Assembly (NCBI GenBank): GCA_035529895.1
Contig: DATKVV010000039.1
Location: 1 to 64,000, forward strand
Direction of reading: 5' to 3'
Length of the DNA: 64,000 nt
From: JAUWKC01 sp035529895
GTDB lineage: Bacteria; Planctomycetota; Phycisphaerae; Sedimentisphaerales; Anaerobacaceae
Positions 16,306-25,356 of this stretch are shown here, in pieces; within the stretch, counting starts at the first letter, position 1, and each line of letters starts with the position of its first letter. The notes beneath the pieces are model-generated. The model searched no databases. It had not been told where the DNA came from and saw nothing but the letters and a program-made list of their open reading frames with translations. A program made the position numbers and the translations under genes.

Positions 16306-19300
16306 ATGTCGCAGAAGTATGACCCTGAAAACCCCTTTAGAACTGAGCGGCCCCGGCCTGAAACCGCTGTCGGCGCTGCTGAGTCAACGGGGTTGAGGAT
16401 TGAGCAGTTCTTCTCCACGCCGGGCATCCATCCGTTCGAACAGCTTGAATGGGAAATGCGCCCCGCCAGAATCACCGCCGATAACGGCGAAGTAATCTTC
16501 GAGCAGGACAATATCGAGGTCCCCTCCTCCTGGAGCCAATTGGCAACAAAGGTTGTGGCCAGCAAGTACTTTTACGGCGACGTCGAGACCGGCCGGCGCG
16601 AGCATTCGGTTAAGCAGCTTGTACATCGCGTCTGCAGGACGATTGCCGACCGCGGGAAAAAGGACGGCTGCTTCGCCGCTGATGAGGATGCCGAGGTTTT
16701 CTACAACGAGCTGGTTTGGCTTTGCGTTAATCAATGCGGCGCGTTCAATTCGCCGGTATGGTTCAACGTAGGCCTCTTTGATGTCTATGGCGTTGCCGGC
16801 GGCAAACACAACTTCCGCTGGGACCCGCAGCGCAAACAGGCCGTCCCCTGCCGGAACAGCTATGAATACCCACAGGCCTCCGCCTGTTTCATCCAGTCCG
16901 TTAAAGATTCGATGGAAGATATAATGCGCCTGGCCGCCAGCGAAGCAATGCTGTTCAAACACGGCTCGGGCACCGGAACAGACCTGTCCACCCTCCGCAG
17001 CAGCAGAGAAAAACTGTCCGGCGGCGGAAAACCCTCCGGTCCCTTGAGTTTTATGAGGGTTTACGACCAGATAGCCGCGGTCATCAAGTCCGGCGGAAAA
17101 ACCCGCAGAGCCGCCAAAATGCAGTCGCTTAAGATTAGCCATCCCGATATCAGAGAGTTTATCACCTGCAAGGCCGAGGAGGAGAAAAAGGCCTGGGCCC
17201 TCATTGAAGCCGGTTACGACGGAGATTACAACAACGAAGCCTACAGCAGCGTCATGTTCCAGAATTCCAATCTCTCCGTCCGCGTAACCGACGAGTTTAT
17301 GCAGGCGGTCGAAAAAGATGACCAGTGGAGTACCTATGCTGTAACAACAGGTCAGAGAATAGGCCACTATCGCGCTCGCGAGCTCATGGACCTGATTGCA
17401 GAGGGCACAAGAATCTGCGGCGACCCCGGCCTGCAGTACCACAGCACCATCAACCGCTGGCACACCTGCCCGGATTCCGGGCCGATAAATGCATCAAACC
17501 CCTGCAGCGAATATATGTTTATCGACGATTCCGCCTGCAATCTCGCTTCCCTCAATCTTATGAAGTTCCGTAAGGACGACGGCTCTTTCGATATAACCGC
17601 CTTTAAGAAAGCCGTCAGGATTTTTATCATCGCCCAGGAAATCCTCGTCGACAGCGGAAGCTATCCGGACAGCTCCATCGCCGTAAACAGTCATCTTTTC
17701 CGTGCGCTCGGCCTGGGCTACGCCAATTTGGGCTCTCTTATTATGAGCCTGGCCCTTCCTTATGATTCCGACCATGCCAGGGCCATAGCCGCTGCCGTCA
17801 GTGCGCTGCTTACAGGCTCTGCTTACGCCGCCAGCGCCGAAATAGCCGCCGTCAGGGGCCCATTTGAGCAGTTCGCCAAAAACGCCGACCCAATGCTCAA
17901 AATAATAAACATGCATCGCCAGTATGCTTACGACATCCCTGAATCGCACTGCCCCGATTATCTGCGCAACGCCGCAAAAGACGCCTGGGACGAAGCCCTT
18001 GACGCCGGCACAAGAGCCGGTTTTCGTAATGCTCAGGCAACCGTTCTTGCCCCCACCGGAACCATCGGCTTTATGATGGACTGCGATACTACCGGCGTTG
18101 AGCCGGATATCGCGCTGGTCAAATACAAGTTGTTGGCCGGCGGCGGAATGCTCAAACTTGTAAACAAAACCGTGCCAATGGCCCTCGACCGCCTCGGTTA
18201 CAGTGCCGACGACGTCAAATCAATCTGCGATTACATAGACCGCAACGAAACTATAGAAGGCGCGGAAAAGCTTAACCCCGACCATTTGGCTATCTTTGAC
18301 TGCGCTTTCAAGCCGCGCACCGGCAAAAGGCATATCCATTACACGGCGCACTTGAAAATGATGGCTGCTGTGCAGCCGTTTATTTCCGGCGCCATCAGCA
18401 AGACCATCAACATGCCAAAAGAAAGTACGACCGAGGAAATTGCCGCCGCCTATATGGACGGCTGGAAAATGGGCCTAAAGGCGGTCGCAATCTATCGCGA
18501 CGGCTCAAAAATGCTCCAGCCCGTCTCGACCAAGAAGCACAAGGACGCAAAGGCTAAAGCTGCTGAGCCTGCCGCGCAACCCCGGCCGTTCCGACGCCGC
18601 CTGCCGGACACGCGCCAAAGCATAACCCATAAATTCTCAGTGCAAGGCCATGAAGGCTACCTGACGGTGGGGCTGTATGAGGATGGACAGCCTGGTGAGT
18701 TGTTTATCACTATGGCCAAGGAGGGCAGCACCGTCGGTGGCCTCATGGATGTCATAGGAACATGCACCTCTATGGCTCTGCAATATGGCGTGCCCCTGAT
18801 TACGTTGGTTGACAAATTCCGCCACGCCCGCTTTGAGCCTTCCGGCATGACCTCCAACAAGGATATTCCCTTCGCAAAGAGCCTCATCGACTACATCTTT
18901 TGCTGGCTCGGCTGCCGTTTCATACCGGGCTATGCCGAGAAAAACACACCCAATCGGGCGGTGCCCGCCGTCGAAAGCAAAAACGTTACAACCGCCAAAA
19001 AACTGGTTGAAAAAACCAAAGACCTGGCGCAAAAGATTGCCGAAGTAAAGGCCGGCGCAAAAACCAGGTCCAAGGATGAAGACGATGTTTCATCAAATCT
19101 AAGGCCCCCTATAAAGGAGATTTCTTCCTCTTCGAAGAGCAGGTTTATTGACCTGGCAAGTCGTATCGGAAGTCTGGTTACTTCGGTTGTGGCCGATGAG
19201 CACGGCCCCTTGCAGCCCGAAACCAGCGTTATGCAGCAGTTTAACGCCCAGTTCGAGCATTTCCAGGATGATGCCCCCGCCTGCGACATCTGTGGCGCCA

Positions 19301-19365
19301 TTACCGTCCGAAACGGCACCTGCTACAAGTGCTTCAACTGCGGAAACTCTATGGGCTGCTCCTGA
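16306..19365 (+). CDS. nrdJ: Adenosylcobalamin-dependent ribonucleotide reductase (class II)
   Basis: A 1019-residue class II reductase making deoxyribonucleotides with coenzyme B12. Visible features are SACFIQSVKDSMEDI and HGSGTG in the barrel, the catalytic NPCSE with SACNLASLNL, and the phosphate-binding ATVLAPTGTIG. The C-terminal region after about residue 750 carries the vitamin-B12-type extension. It ends in a zinc ribbon/redox tail, CDICG then CYKCFNCGNSMGCS. ATG is preceded by GGAGG. No B12 riboswitch is seen; two NrdR-like boxes precede it. Confidence 0.96.
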   Translation: MSQKYDPENPFRTERPRPETAVGAAESTGLRIEQFFSTPGIHPFEQLEWEMRPARITADNGEVIFEQDNIEVPSSWSQLATKVVASKYFYGDVETGRREHSVKQLVHRVCRTIADRGKKDGCFAADEDAEVFYNELVWLCVNQCGAFNSPVWFNVGLFDVYGVAGGKHNFRWDPQRKQAVPCRNSYEYPQASACFIQSVKDSMEDIMRLAASEAMLFKHGSGTGTDLSTLRSSREKLSGGGKPSGPLSFMRVYDQIAAVIKSGGKTRRAAKMQSLKISHPDIREFITCKAEEEKKAWALIEAGYDGDYNNEAYSSVMFQNSNLSVRVTDEFMQAVEKDDQWSTYAVTTGQRIGHYRARELMDLIAEGTRICGDPGLQYHSTINRWHTCPDSGPINASNPCSEYMFIDDSACNLASLNLMKFRKDDGSFDITAFKKAVRIFIIAQEILVDSGSYPDSSIAVNSHLFRALGLGYANLGSLIMSLALPYDSDHARAIAAAVSALLTGSAYAASAEIAAVRGPFEQFAKNADPMLKIINMHRQYAYDIPESHCPDYLRNAAKDAWDEALDAGTRAGFRNAQATVLAPTGTIGFMMDCDTTGVEPDIALVKYKLLAGGGMLKLVNKTVPMALDRLGYSADDVKSICDYIDRNETIEGAEKLNPDHLAIFDCAFKPRTGKRHIHYTAHLKMMAAVQPFISGAISKTINMPKESTTEEIAAAYMDGWKMGLKAVAIYRDGSKMLQPVSTKKHKDAKAKAAEPAAQPRPFRRRLPDTRQSITHKFSVQGHEGYLTVGLYEDGQPGELFITMAKEGSTVGGLMDVIGTCTSMALQYGVPLITLVDKFRHARFEPSGMTSNKDIPFAKSLIDYIFCWLGCRFIPGYAEKNTPNRAVPAVESKNVTTAKKLVEKTKDLAQKIAEVKAGAKTRSKDEDDVSSNLRPPIKEISSSSKSRFIDLASRIGSLVTSVVADEHGPLQPETSVMQQFNAQFEHFQDDAPACDICGAITVRNGTCYKCFNCGNSMGCS

Positions 19366-20151
19366 AATTGGGTTTGATTGGGTTTGTTTTTTGGGGAGAG
19401 GGAAGGGGGTTTCATTTTCGTAAGCCTTTGTGGCAGGGAAGCTTGCGTTCATTTTCGCCATAAGGAAATTGGGTTTGTTTTGCATAATTAGTTCGTCGCT
19501 TGTCGCCCGCCAAGCGAACGGCGGGCAAGCTTGTCGCTCGTATCTCCTGTTTCGTATCTCGCATCTCGTATCTCGTATCTGGTATCTCGTATACCGTATT
19601 TGGTTGGCAGGATGGGCAAGTTGTTTGGCGGAGGGGCCGGTTGCCGGGTTTAATGGGGTGGTGCTATATGGGGGGCTTGGGTTGGAGAGTGCGTGAGAGG
19701 GGGTGGTCATTATTAACGTGCTCCGCATTGAGTATTGAGTGTTTTAGACTATTCAGTTTGTGGGGTATTATACAGGATTTGGGGTTGGATGTAAAGGAAA
19801 TTCTTTTCGTGGTTCCCGCCAGAAGGACGGCGGGCAAGCGTGGTTGGGGGTCGGAGACTCAGGACGCAAGGCGAGGGAGCGAAGGGCAAGGACTTAAAGC
19901 TATGGACAAAGAAATAATTTTGGTTGATTATAAAGTAGTTGGGTGGTAGGATGGCAAGTTAGTGATGCGAGTGACCGTGGCGGAATGACCTTTTTTTCGA
20001 AGGGAAAGCGTGCTTTTCAATTTTCGTGGCGCTAATACATTAGTTGGGCATCGCGGGCGGTGGCCGGTTGACGTCGGCAGCTTTTGTTGGAATGATATTG
20101 CCGCTTAAGTTTCTTTGTGGTAAGTAAATTGTTGGGGAGCTCATTACTGTA
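19366..20151. other. Non-coding, repeat-rich spacer
   Basis: Nearly 790 bases without a credible gene, rich in G on the plus strand. It holds two small hairpins of one kind: GCCCGCC (19505-19511) with GGCGGGC (19520-19526), and CCCGCC (19815-19820) with GGCGGG (19829-19834). Both are followed by CAAGC, so they look like copies of a dispersed repeat. Short open frames inside show no family resemblance. It forms the left flank of the methylase/nuclease island. Confidence 0.6.
19539..19600. repeat. Tandem TATCTCG-type heptamer repeat
   Basis: A run of imperfect TATCTCG units (variants CATCTCG, TATCTGG and TATACCG) lies in the spacer between nrdJ and the methylase. A related ACGCAAT repeat appears just before accC (about 53197-53215). 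The role is unknown. Confidence 0.65.
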
Positions 20152-23100
20152 ATGTCGGGGCTGCTGGAGCAAACTCACAGACGGCTTGGTTGGCCGGCCA
20201 AGCAGGATATAATGAGGCCCAAGGGGGCGGGCCCTAAGGTAATTGCCGAGTTGGCGAGGCGGAAGCTGAAAACGGCGATTAAGCGAGAAGGCGTCAACAT
20301 TGAGGTTGGTGTGTTAGCAGCCGACCCCGGGTCGAATAAGACCGAAGATCCGCTCGCTATCGTTTGTGATTTCAAGAGCAAAGTGTCTAAGAAGGTCTTG
20401 CGCGAAACGCACAGGCTGGCTTGGAGCTTCTCGCGCTCGCCGATGCTGGTCACGGTCGAACCGACCTTGATAAGAGTCTGGACCTGCTGGAAGCGCCCGG
20501 TAGAGAAAGATGAAGATTTGCACGAGGTAAGTGTCGAAAAGCTGGAGGGAGATTTATTTGAGGATTGGTCGCTATCGGCGCAAGCGGCCCGGTCGCTGCA
20601 GTGGGTAGAACTGACTTCAGGAAGTTTCTTCAGAAATCCGGCATATTCGCAATACTTCCACCGGGATCAACGGGCGGACCAGTTGATGCTTGAGGACTTG
20701 AGGGGACTTCGCCGACGACTTCTGGATGCGGAATTGCCGGAGGATATTTGCCACGATTTGATTGCGAGAGTGATCTTCATAGAGTTTCTGTTTCAGCGGA
20801 AGGACTCTAAGGGGAATGCCGCGCTAAACGAAAAAGTTGTCGAAAATCTGCGTGAGAAGGGTGTCTTGTCGAAAGTCCATAAAGACTTGGCGAGCATTTT
20901 GGAAAGTAAGGAGGAGACATATCGCTTCTTTCAAGAGCTAAACGACAGGTTTAATGGAGACCTATTTCCGGGAAAGGGTGAAACGGCCGAGGACAGAGAA
21001 CAGGAGTGGAAGGAGGAGATGCGGCAGGTGCGGGCGGAGCCTCACCTGAAGTTGCTGGGCAAGTTTGTGAGCGGGAAGATGGAAATGGCAAAGGGTCAGC
21101 TTTGCTTGTGGAAGAGATATGCATTTGATGTTATTCCGCTCGAATTTATCAGCAGCATCTACGAGGAGTTTGTCAGCGGGAAGAAGGATGAAGAGAAGGT
21201 GACAGTGCGGTCAGAGAAGCCGGTGGGGATTCACTATACGCCTGGTCATGTGGTGGACTTGATACTTGATCAGGTCCTTCCGTGGGACAGCAAGCAATGG
21301 GATTTGAAGATCTTAGATCCGGCATGCGGGTCGGGCATATTCCTTGTGAAGGCATATCAGCGTCTGGTTCATAGGTGGAAGAATGCGCTGGGGAAGCCCA
21401 AGGTCGCGGATCTTCGGAGGTTGTTAGAAAAGAATCTGTTCGGAGTGGACAAAGACCGGGATGCCGTACGTGTGGCGTCCTTCAGCCTGTATCTTGCGAT
21501 GTGCGATGAGATCGACCCAAAGCACGTATGGCAAAAAAACGTGTGGTTTCCGCGTTTGCGGGATAGGAGACTGGTAGAGTCGGATTTCTTCGCAGAAGAC
21601 AAAGAGGGATTTCGAACGAATGGGGATAACAACCAATACGATTTGGTAGTTGGGAATGCACCTTGGGGCAAAGGGACCGAGACGGAAGATGCACGCCGAT
21701 GGGCGAATAGGGACCGCCAGAGTTCGTGGCCTATCCCTAATCACAACATCGGTCCCTTGTTTATGGTCAAGGGCGCTGCATTGACCAAGAGGAGGGGGCG
21801 GGTCGTAATGTTGCAGCCGGCGGGGGTAATGCTTTTCAATAGAGAGTCGACTGCAAGAAAGTTTCGTAGTAAGTTTTTTGAGACCTACAGGGTTGTGAAG
21901 ATAGTGAATCTTTCCGCCTTGAGATTCGTACTGTTCCCGAGCGCCAGATCACCAGCCTGCATTGTCAAGATGGCGCCCACGGAACCTGAAGGCGGGCCCA
22001 TCATTTACCTGCATCCTAAGCGTTGTCACACTGAGGAGGAAAGGTACAGAATAATAATCGAGCCGCGCGACGAAAACGAAGTCTGGCCGGAGGAGGCGGC
22101 CCAAGATCCGCTGGTTTGGACAGCGTTGGCCTGGGGTGGGCGACGTGACCTTGGAGTTATGCGTAGGTTGTGTGAGGAAACTACATTAGAGAAGCTTGAG
22201 CAGGAGGGTATAGTCAAAACTAGACGGGGCATTGGGCGTGGGAAAGGAGAGGAGCGTCAAGATGAAATTGTTGGTATGCCCCTCTTAAATTCCAAGACTT
22301 TTCCGAGAGGTACATTAATGTACCTTGACGCTGCGAGTCTAAAGCTTAATGATGATGCACGCCTGTACAAGGGGCACTCTAAAGATCTCGGGGCATTCAA
22401 CCTGCCGCAAATGATTCTGAAGCTTGTCTGGCGGAAGGACGAAGGTCGGCGATTTAAGGCGGCACTCGTGAAATCGAACCAGAGACTTGGTCCCGTGATT
22501 TGCTCTGCAACATACATAAGCGTGCATGTCCCAGTTGACTATGAGTGCGTGCTTGAGTCGGCTTGCCTTAGCTTGAACAGCATTATTGCGGTTTACTTTT
22601 CGCTTTTATCAAGCGGTCGCTTCGCTTTCTACAGACCATCTCCCAACAAGGAGGACCTGTTGCGCGTTCCGATTCCCAAGTGCACGGGCGGCGTCCTTAA
22701 AGAAATTAGACGGATTCAGGATGTGGACGTGCGCGCGAAAGAGGTTTTTGGATTAAAAGGGGCTGAATGGGTGTTAGTCGAGGACTTATTTGATTATACA
22801 CTGCCAGATTTCAAGGGGGGGGTGGATTCGCCGGGGCGGCGGTCAACACGCGCGGCGGGCGGTGAACAAGAAGGGGATGAAGGCGAGGGCGTTTTAAGGG
22901 ATTATTGTGACTATTTCAGACGGGTTGTGAAAGCGGGGTTTGGCGAGGACAAACAGGTATCGGCAACTATCTTTACCGAGGGCAGCAGGAGCTTTCTGCC
23001 TGTACGGTTGGTTGGCATACATCTTGAGGCACCGGGGAAGGGCTTTGTTCGAGTGGAGAGGATTGATTCACCGAAGCTAATCAAACAGTTGCAAAAGCTG

Positions 23101-23328
23101 AACAGGAAATATCTGAAGACTCCTGATGGGGCAGAACGTGGCGGCATCTTTTATCAGCGTGTGGCGCGGGTATATGATACCGCGCCGGTAGGCGGAAGGG
23201 AGGTTCCGACGGTTTTTATTGTTAAGCCGGATCAGATTCGTTACTGGACGCGGTCTATGGCTATGAGAGATGCGGATGAAGTAGCGGGAGATATTATGCT
23301 TTGGCGCGAAGGAGCAGCAGCCAAGTAG
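20152..23328 (+). CDS. Large N6-adenine DNA methyltransferase (type IIG/Eco57I-like architecture)
   Basis: A 1058-residue protein. The N-terminal part (about 1-330) includes a segment resembling the N-domain of large restriction-methylases (RETHRLAWSFSRSPMLVTV). The methylase core has SAM motif I DPACGSG at Asp389 and the catalytic motif as NAPW at Asn502, where NPPY/W is usual. The C-terminal 400 residues probably form target recognition and are rich in charged segments. The ATG at 20152 has GGGGAG about 13 bases upstream. A PD-(D/E)XK nuclease candidate follows after 18 bases, so the two probably form a restriction-modification or related defence unit. Codon usage is less GC-biased than in neighbouring core genes. 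Confidence 0.85.
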   Translation: MSGLLEQTHRRLGWPAKQDIMRPKGAGPKVIAELARRKLKTAIKREGVNIEVGVLAADPGSNKTEDPLAIVCDFKSKVSKKVLRETHRLAWSFSRSPMLVTVEPTLIRVWTCWKRPVEKDEDLHEVSVEKLEGDLFEDWSLSAQAARSLQWVELTSGSFFRNPAYSQYFHRDQRADQLMLEDLRGLRRRLLDAELPEDICHDLIARVIFIEFLFQRKDSKGNAALNEKVVENLREKGVLSKVHKDLASILESKEETYRFFQELNDRFNGDLFPGKGETAEDREQEWKEEMRQVRAEPHLKLLGKFVSGKMEMAKGQLCLWKRYAFDVIPLEFISSIYEEFVSGKKDEEKVTVRSEKPVGIHYTPGHVVDLILDQVLPWDSKQWDLKILDPACGSGIFLVKAYQRLVHRWKNALGKPKVADLRRLLEKNLFGVDKDRDAVRVASFSLYLAMCDEIDPKHVWQKNVWFPRLRDRRLVESDFFAEDKEGFRTNGDNNQYDLVVGNAPWGKGTETEDARRWANRDRQSSWPIPNHNIGPLFMVKGAALTKRRGRVVMLQPAGVMLFNRESTARKFRSKFFETYRVVKIVNLSALRFVLFPSARSPACIVKMAPTEPEGGPIIYLHPKRCHTEEERYRIIIEPRDENEVWPEEAAQDPLVWTALAWGGRRDLGVMRRLCEETTLEKLEQEGIVKTRRGIGRGKGEERQDEIVGMPLLNSKTFPRGTLMYLDAASLKLNDDARLYKGHSKDLGAFNLPQMILKLVWRKDEGRRFKAALVKSNQRLGPVICSATYISVHVPVDYECVLESACLSLNSIIAVYFSLLSSGRFAFYRPSPNKEDLLRVPIPKCTGGVLKEIRRIQDVDVRAKEVFGLKGAEWVLVEDLFDYTLPDFKGGVDSPGRRSTRAAGGEQEGDEGEGVLRDYCDYFRRVVKAGFGEDKQVSATIFTEGSRSFLPVRLVGIHLEAPGKGFVRVERIDSPKLIKQLQKLNRKYLKTPDGAERGGIFYQRVARVYDTAPVGGREVPTVFIVKPDQIRYWTRSMAMRDADEVAGDIMLWREGAAAK

Positions 23329-23346
23329 ATGCTGAGGGAGAGATAA

Positions 23347-24051
23347 TTGGCAGCGAGACAAACGTTATCAGAAAGACGCTGGCCGGACACACCGGAATTT
23401 AACGCAGAATTGCGGAGGTTGAGAGCGGGCAGCTCGATAAGACTTTTGGAACTTGTGTGGAGTGGGTACGATGCGTTTTGTGCGGAGGTTTTGGCGCGAG
23501 TTGACTGCTGCCAGGAGGATGGCGATTTGGAGAGGGACATCACGCAACGGCTTGAGCCAAAGATTCGGGAAGGGATGACGGGGTATGAGCCTTTTTATGT
23601 GCAGCATGGGCCTTATGAACATGAGAGCTGGCTCGGGCCACCCGCTCAGCCTCCCGAATACGATATGGCATTTGTCCTCAGGAGTAATCCAAGAATAATG
23701 TGGCCGTTGGAGGCAAAGGTCTTGCGGACGGACGGTAGTGTTGCTGAGTATGTTAAGGAGGTGAAGTCCAATTATCTGACATGCAGGTATTCGCCTTTTT
23801 CGAGCGAGGCCGCGATGCTCGGCTACCTTGTGGATGGTGAATCCGAGAACGTGTTCAATAATATTACGGAAAAAGGCGATTGGAAGCTTGCCAGACATGG
23901 GCATTTTTCGCATCGGGACCACAGAACATCGGACCATAAGCGCGAGATCCAGGAGGGAAAGTCTTACCCCATCGAGTTTCGCTGCCATCATCTCGTTTTT
24001 CGGCTTCGACTCCAGGGAAGCTTTGGCCGAGCTGAACTGATGTCGGGATAA
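23347..24051 (+). CDS. Putative PD-(D/E)XK nuclease paired with the methylase
   Basis: A 234-residue protein I do not recognise as a named family. It has a plausible PD-(D/E)XK core: EYDMAF with Asp106, then a strand ending LEAK with Glu122 and Lys124 (Asp-x15-Glu-x-Lys), followed by a helix YVKEVKSNYLTCRYSPF. The start is TTG at 23347, with GAGGGAGAG seven bases upstream and no better codon nearby. It follows the methylase by 18 bases in the same direction, consistent with a restriction endonuclease partner. It has no methylase or helicase features of its own. An effector role is inference from fold signature and context. Confidence 0.6.
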   Translation: MAARQTLSERRWPDTPEFNAELRRLRAGSSIRLLELVWSGYDAFCAEVLARVDCCQEDGDLERDITQRLEPKIREGMTGYEPFYVQHGPYEHESWLGPPAQPPEYDMAFVLRSNPRIMWPLEAKVLRTDGSVAEYVKEVKSNYLTCRYSPFSSEAAMLGYLVDGESENVFNNITEKGDWKLARHGHFSHRDHRTSDHKREIQEGKSYPIEFRCHHLVFRLRLQGSFGRAELMSG

Positions 24052-24270
24052 GTCTGGAGCAGTGTTTTGAGGGGGACCCCCGGGGGTGAATTGGTCGTTG
24101 GCGGCCGGGGATTTGGGGCACGAGAGGATCCCTGGCGGTGATGGTCGTTGTTGAGGGTTTGGGGGGCGGAATGAGAGGGGGGCCGCCTTCGCACGAGGCT
24201 ACGGCGGGTCTTCGCTTCGCTACGAGGGCCGGGCATATTCCAAAGATTCTTTGATTCACGCAAAAATAGT
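24052..24270. other. Short G-rich spacer, right flank of the methylase island
   Basis: No gene seen. It contains CGAGGCTACGGCGGGTCTTCG-like repeat sequence around 24190-24225, related to the GGCGGG hairpins in the spacer left of the methylase. This suggests that similar dispersed repeats bracket the island. Confidence 0.45.
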
Positions 24271-24298
24271 TTGACAGACGGAACGGACTTGCTAAAAT
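24271..24298 (+). promoter_or_regulatory. Sigma-70-type promoter for rplM-rpsI
   Basis: Consensus TTGACA (24271-24276), a 16-base spacer and TAAAAT (24293-24298). The predicted start is near 24305, giving a leader of only about 28 bases that is almost entirely taken up by the hairpin at 24316-24332. Confidence 0.65.
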
Positions 24299-24315
24299 GT
24301 CAGCTTTTCAGTGAC

Positions 24316-24332
24316 AGAAGGAGAGTCCTTCT
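24316..24332 (+). promoter_or_regulatory. Hairpin burying the rplM ribosome-binding site
   Basis: AGAAGGA (24316-24322) and TCCTTCT (24326-24332) pair perfectly around a GAG loop. The left arm is the Shine-Dalgarno sequence and the right arm ends at the base before the rplM ATG, so folding would mask ribosome entry. In E. coli, rplM-rpsI is autoregulated through its leader by L13. A similar control here is inference. Confidence 0.55.
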
Positions 24333-24764
24333 ATGAAGAGTTTTATGTTGAACAAGCAACAGGCTGAACAGAAATGGCTCCTTGTCGATGCCGACGGCGC
24401 TATTCTGGGCCGAATGGCTGCCAAAATAGCGCCCATACTGATGGGCAAGACCAAGCCGACATATACGCCTGCGGTCGATATGGGTGATTTTGTGATAGTG
24501 ATAAATGCCGACAAAATAAGGCTTACCGGCAAAAAAGCCGCGGTCAAGGTTTACGACTATTACACGTATCACCCCGGCGGCCACAGATACGTCAGTTTCG
24601 CCAATATGATGGCAAAAAGTCCCGAAAAGGTAGTCACGCACGCGGTCAAGTGCATGCTGCCGAAGAACTCACTCGGCCGAAAAATGCTTAAAAGGCTAAG
24701 GGTCTTTCGGGGGCCGGAACACGACCATCAGGCCCAGAGACCCGAAAAGATAGAACTTTTCTAA
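24333..24764 (+). CDS. rplM: 50S ribosomal protein L13
   Basis: A 143-residue ribosomal protein that binds 23S rRNA early in 50S assembly. It matches L13 throughout: KWLLVDADGAILGRMAAKIA, then GDFVIVINADKI, YYTYHPGG and the C-terminal MLPKNSLGRKMLKRLRVF. Start ATG follows AAGGAGAG, which is buried in a hairpin. It is followed 21 bases later by rpsI, the usual pair. Confidence 0.97.
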   Translation: MKSFMLNKQQAEQKWLLVDADGAILGRMAAKIAPILMGKTKPTYTPAVDMGDFVIVINADKIRLTGKKAAVKVYDYYTYHPGGHRYVSFANMMAKSPEKVVTHAVKCMLPKNSLGRKMLKRLRVFRGPEHDHQAQRPEKIELF

Positions 24765-24785
24765 GTTTTGAAAGAACACGAAACT

Positions 24786-25277
24786 ATGGCAGAAACCAAA
24801 ACTGATAATCCTGTTGATAATGTGATTGCAGGGACTGTAGCTCAGGTCCCCCAGCCGGCGGAAAAACCCGTCGGCAAGGGGCCGGATAAGGGCGGCTACT
24901 ACTGGGGAACAGGCAGAAGAAAAAGTTCCGTCGCCCGCGTGCGAATTAAGCCCGGCGACGGCAAACTGCTCGTTAACAAAAGGGAGCTGGACAATTATTT
25001 CCCCCGCGAACAGGATAGAATTGCGGTTCTCGCCCCGCTCAAGGTGGTCAATGGGGAAAAATCGTTCGATGTTTTTGTCAACGTGCAGGGCGGCGGAACC
25101 TCGGGACAATCGGGCGCAGTGTCACTGGGTGTTGCCCGCGCCCTGAAAAGCTACGACGCGAACTATGTCCAGGCCCTGCGGGACGCCGGCCATCTTACAC
25201 GCGACAGCAGAATGGTCGAGCGGAAAAAATACGGCCAGGCCGGCGCCAGGAGAAGATTCCAGTTCTCGAAACGCTAA
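24786..25277 (+). CDS. rpsI: 30S ribosomal protein S9
   Basis: A 163-residue S9 with a poorly conserved, charged N-terminal extension of about 35 residues before the family core (YWGTGRRKSSVARVRI). The core includes GQSGAVSLGVARAL and the conserved C-terminal tail ARRRFQFSKR, whose final arginine contacts tRNA in the P site. The ATG at 24786 is chosen over TTG at 24768, which would begin four bases after the rplM stop. It forms an operon with rplM and ends at a hairpin terminator. Confidence 0.97.
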   Translation: MAETKTDNPVDNVIAGTVAQVPQPAEKPVGKGPDKGGYYWGTGRRKSSVARVRIKPGDGKLLVNKRELDNYFPREQDRIAVLAPLKVVNGEKSFDVFVNVQGGGTSGQSGAVSLGVARALKSYDANYVQALRDAGHLTRDSRMVERKKYGQAGARRRFQFSKR

Positions 25278-25304
25278 ATTGCATTTTACTTCCCGACTTA
25301 CTAC

Positions 25305-25337
25305 AATAGCTGCCCGGAACAATTCTCGGCAGCTATT
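25305..25337 (+). terminator. Hairpin after rpsI, likely terminator
   Basis: AATAGCTGCC (25305-25314) and GGCAGCTATT (25328-25337) form a perfect ten-base stem with a 13-base loop between rpsI and argC. The downstream run CTTATTG is only weakly U-rich, so read-through into argC is possible. Confidence 0.55.
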
Positions 25338-25356
25338 CTTATTGTAAGGAGCAAAT

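Noticed and set aside
19505..19600. CRISPR-like array
   Set aside because: The heptamer units are directly adjacent without spacers, and no cas gene is present.
19430..19949. Overlapping frames of 88 and 149 codons in the spacer before the methylase
   Set aside because: They read through heptamer repeats and hairpins; no plausible protein sequence.
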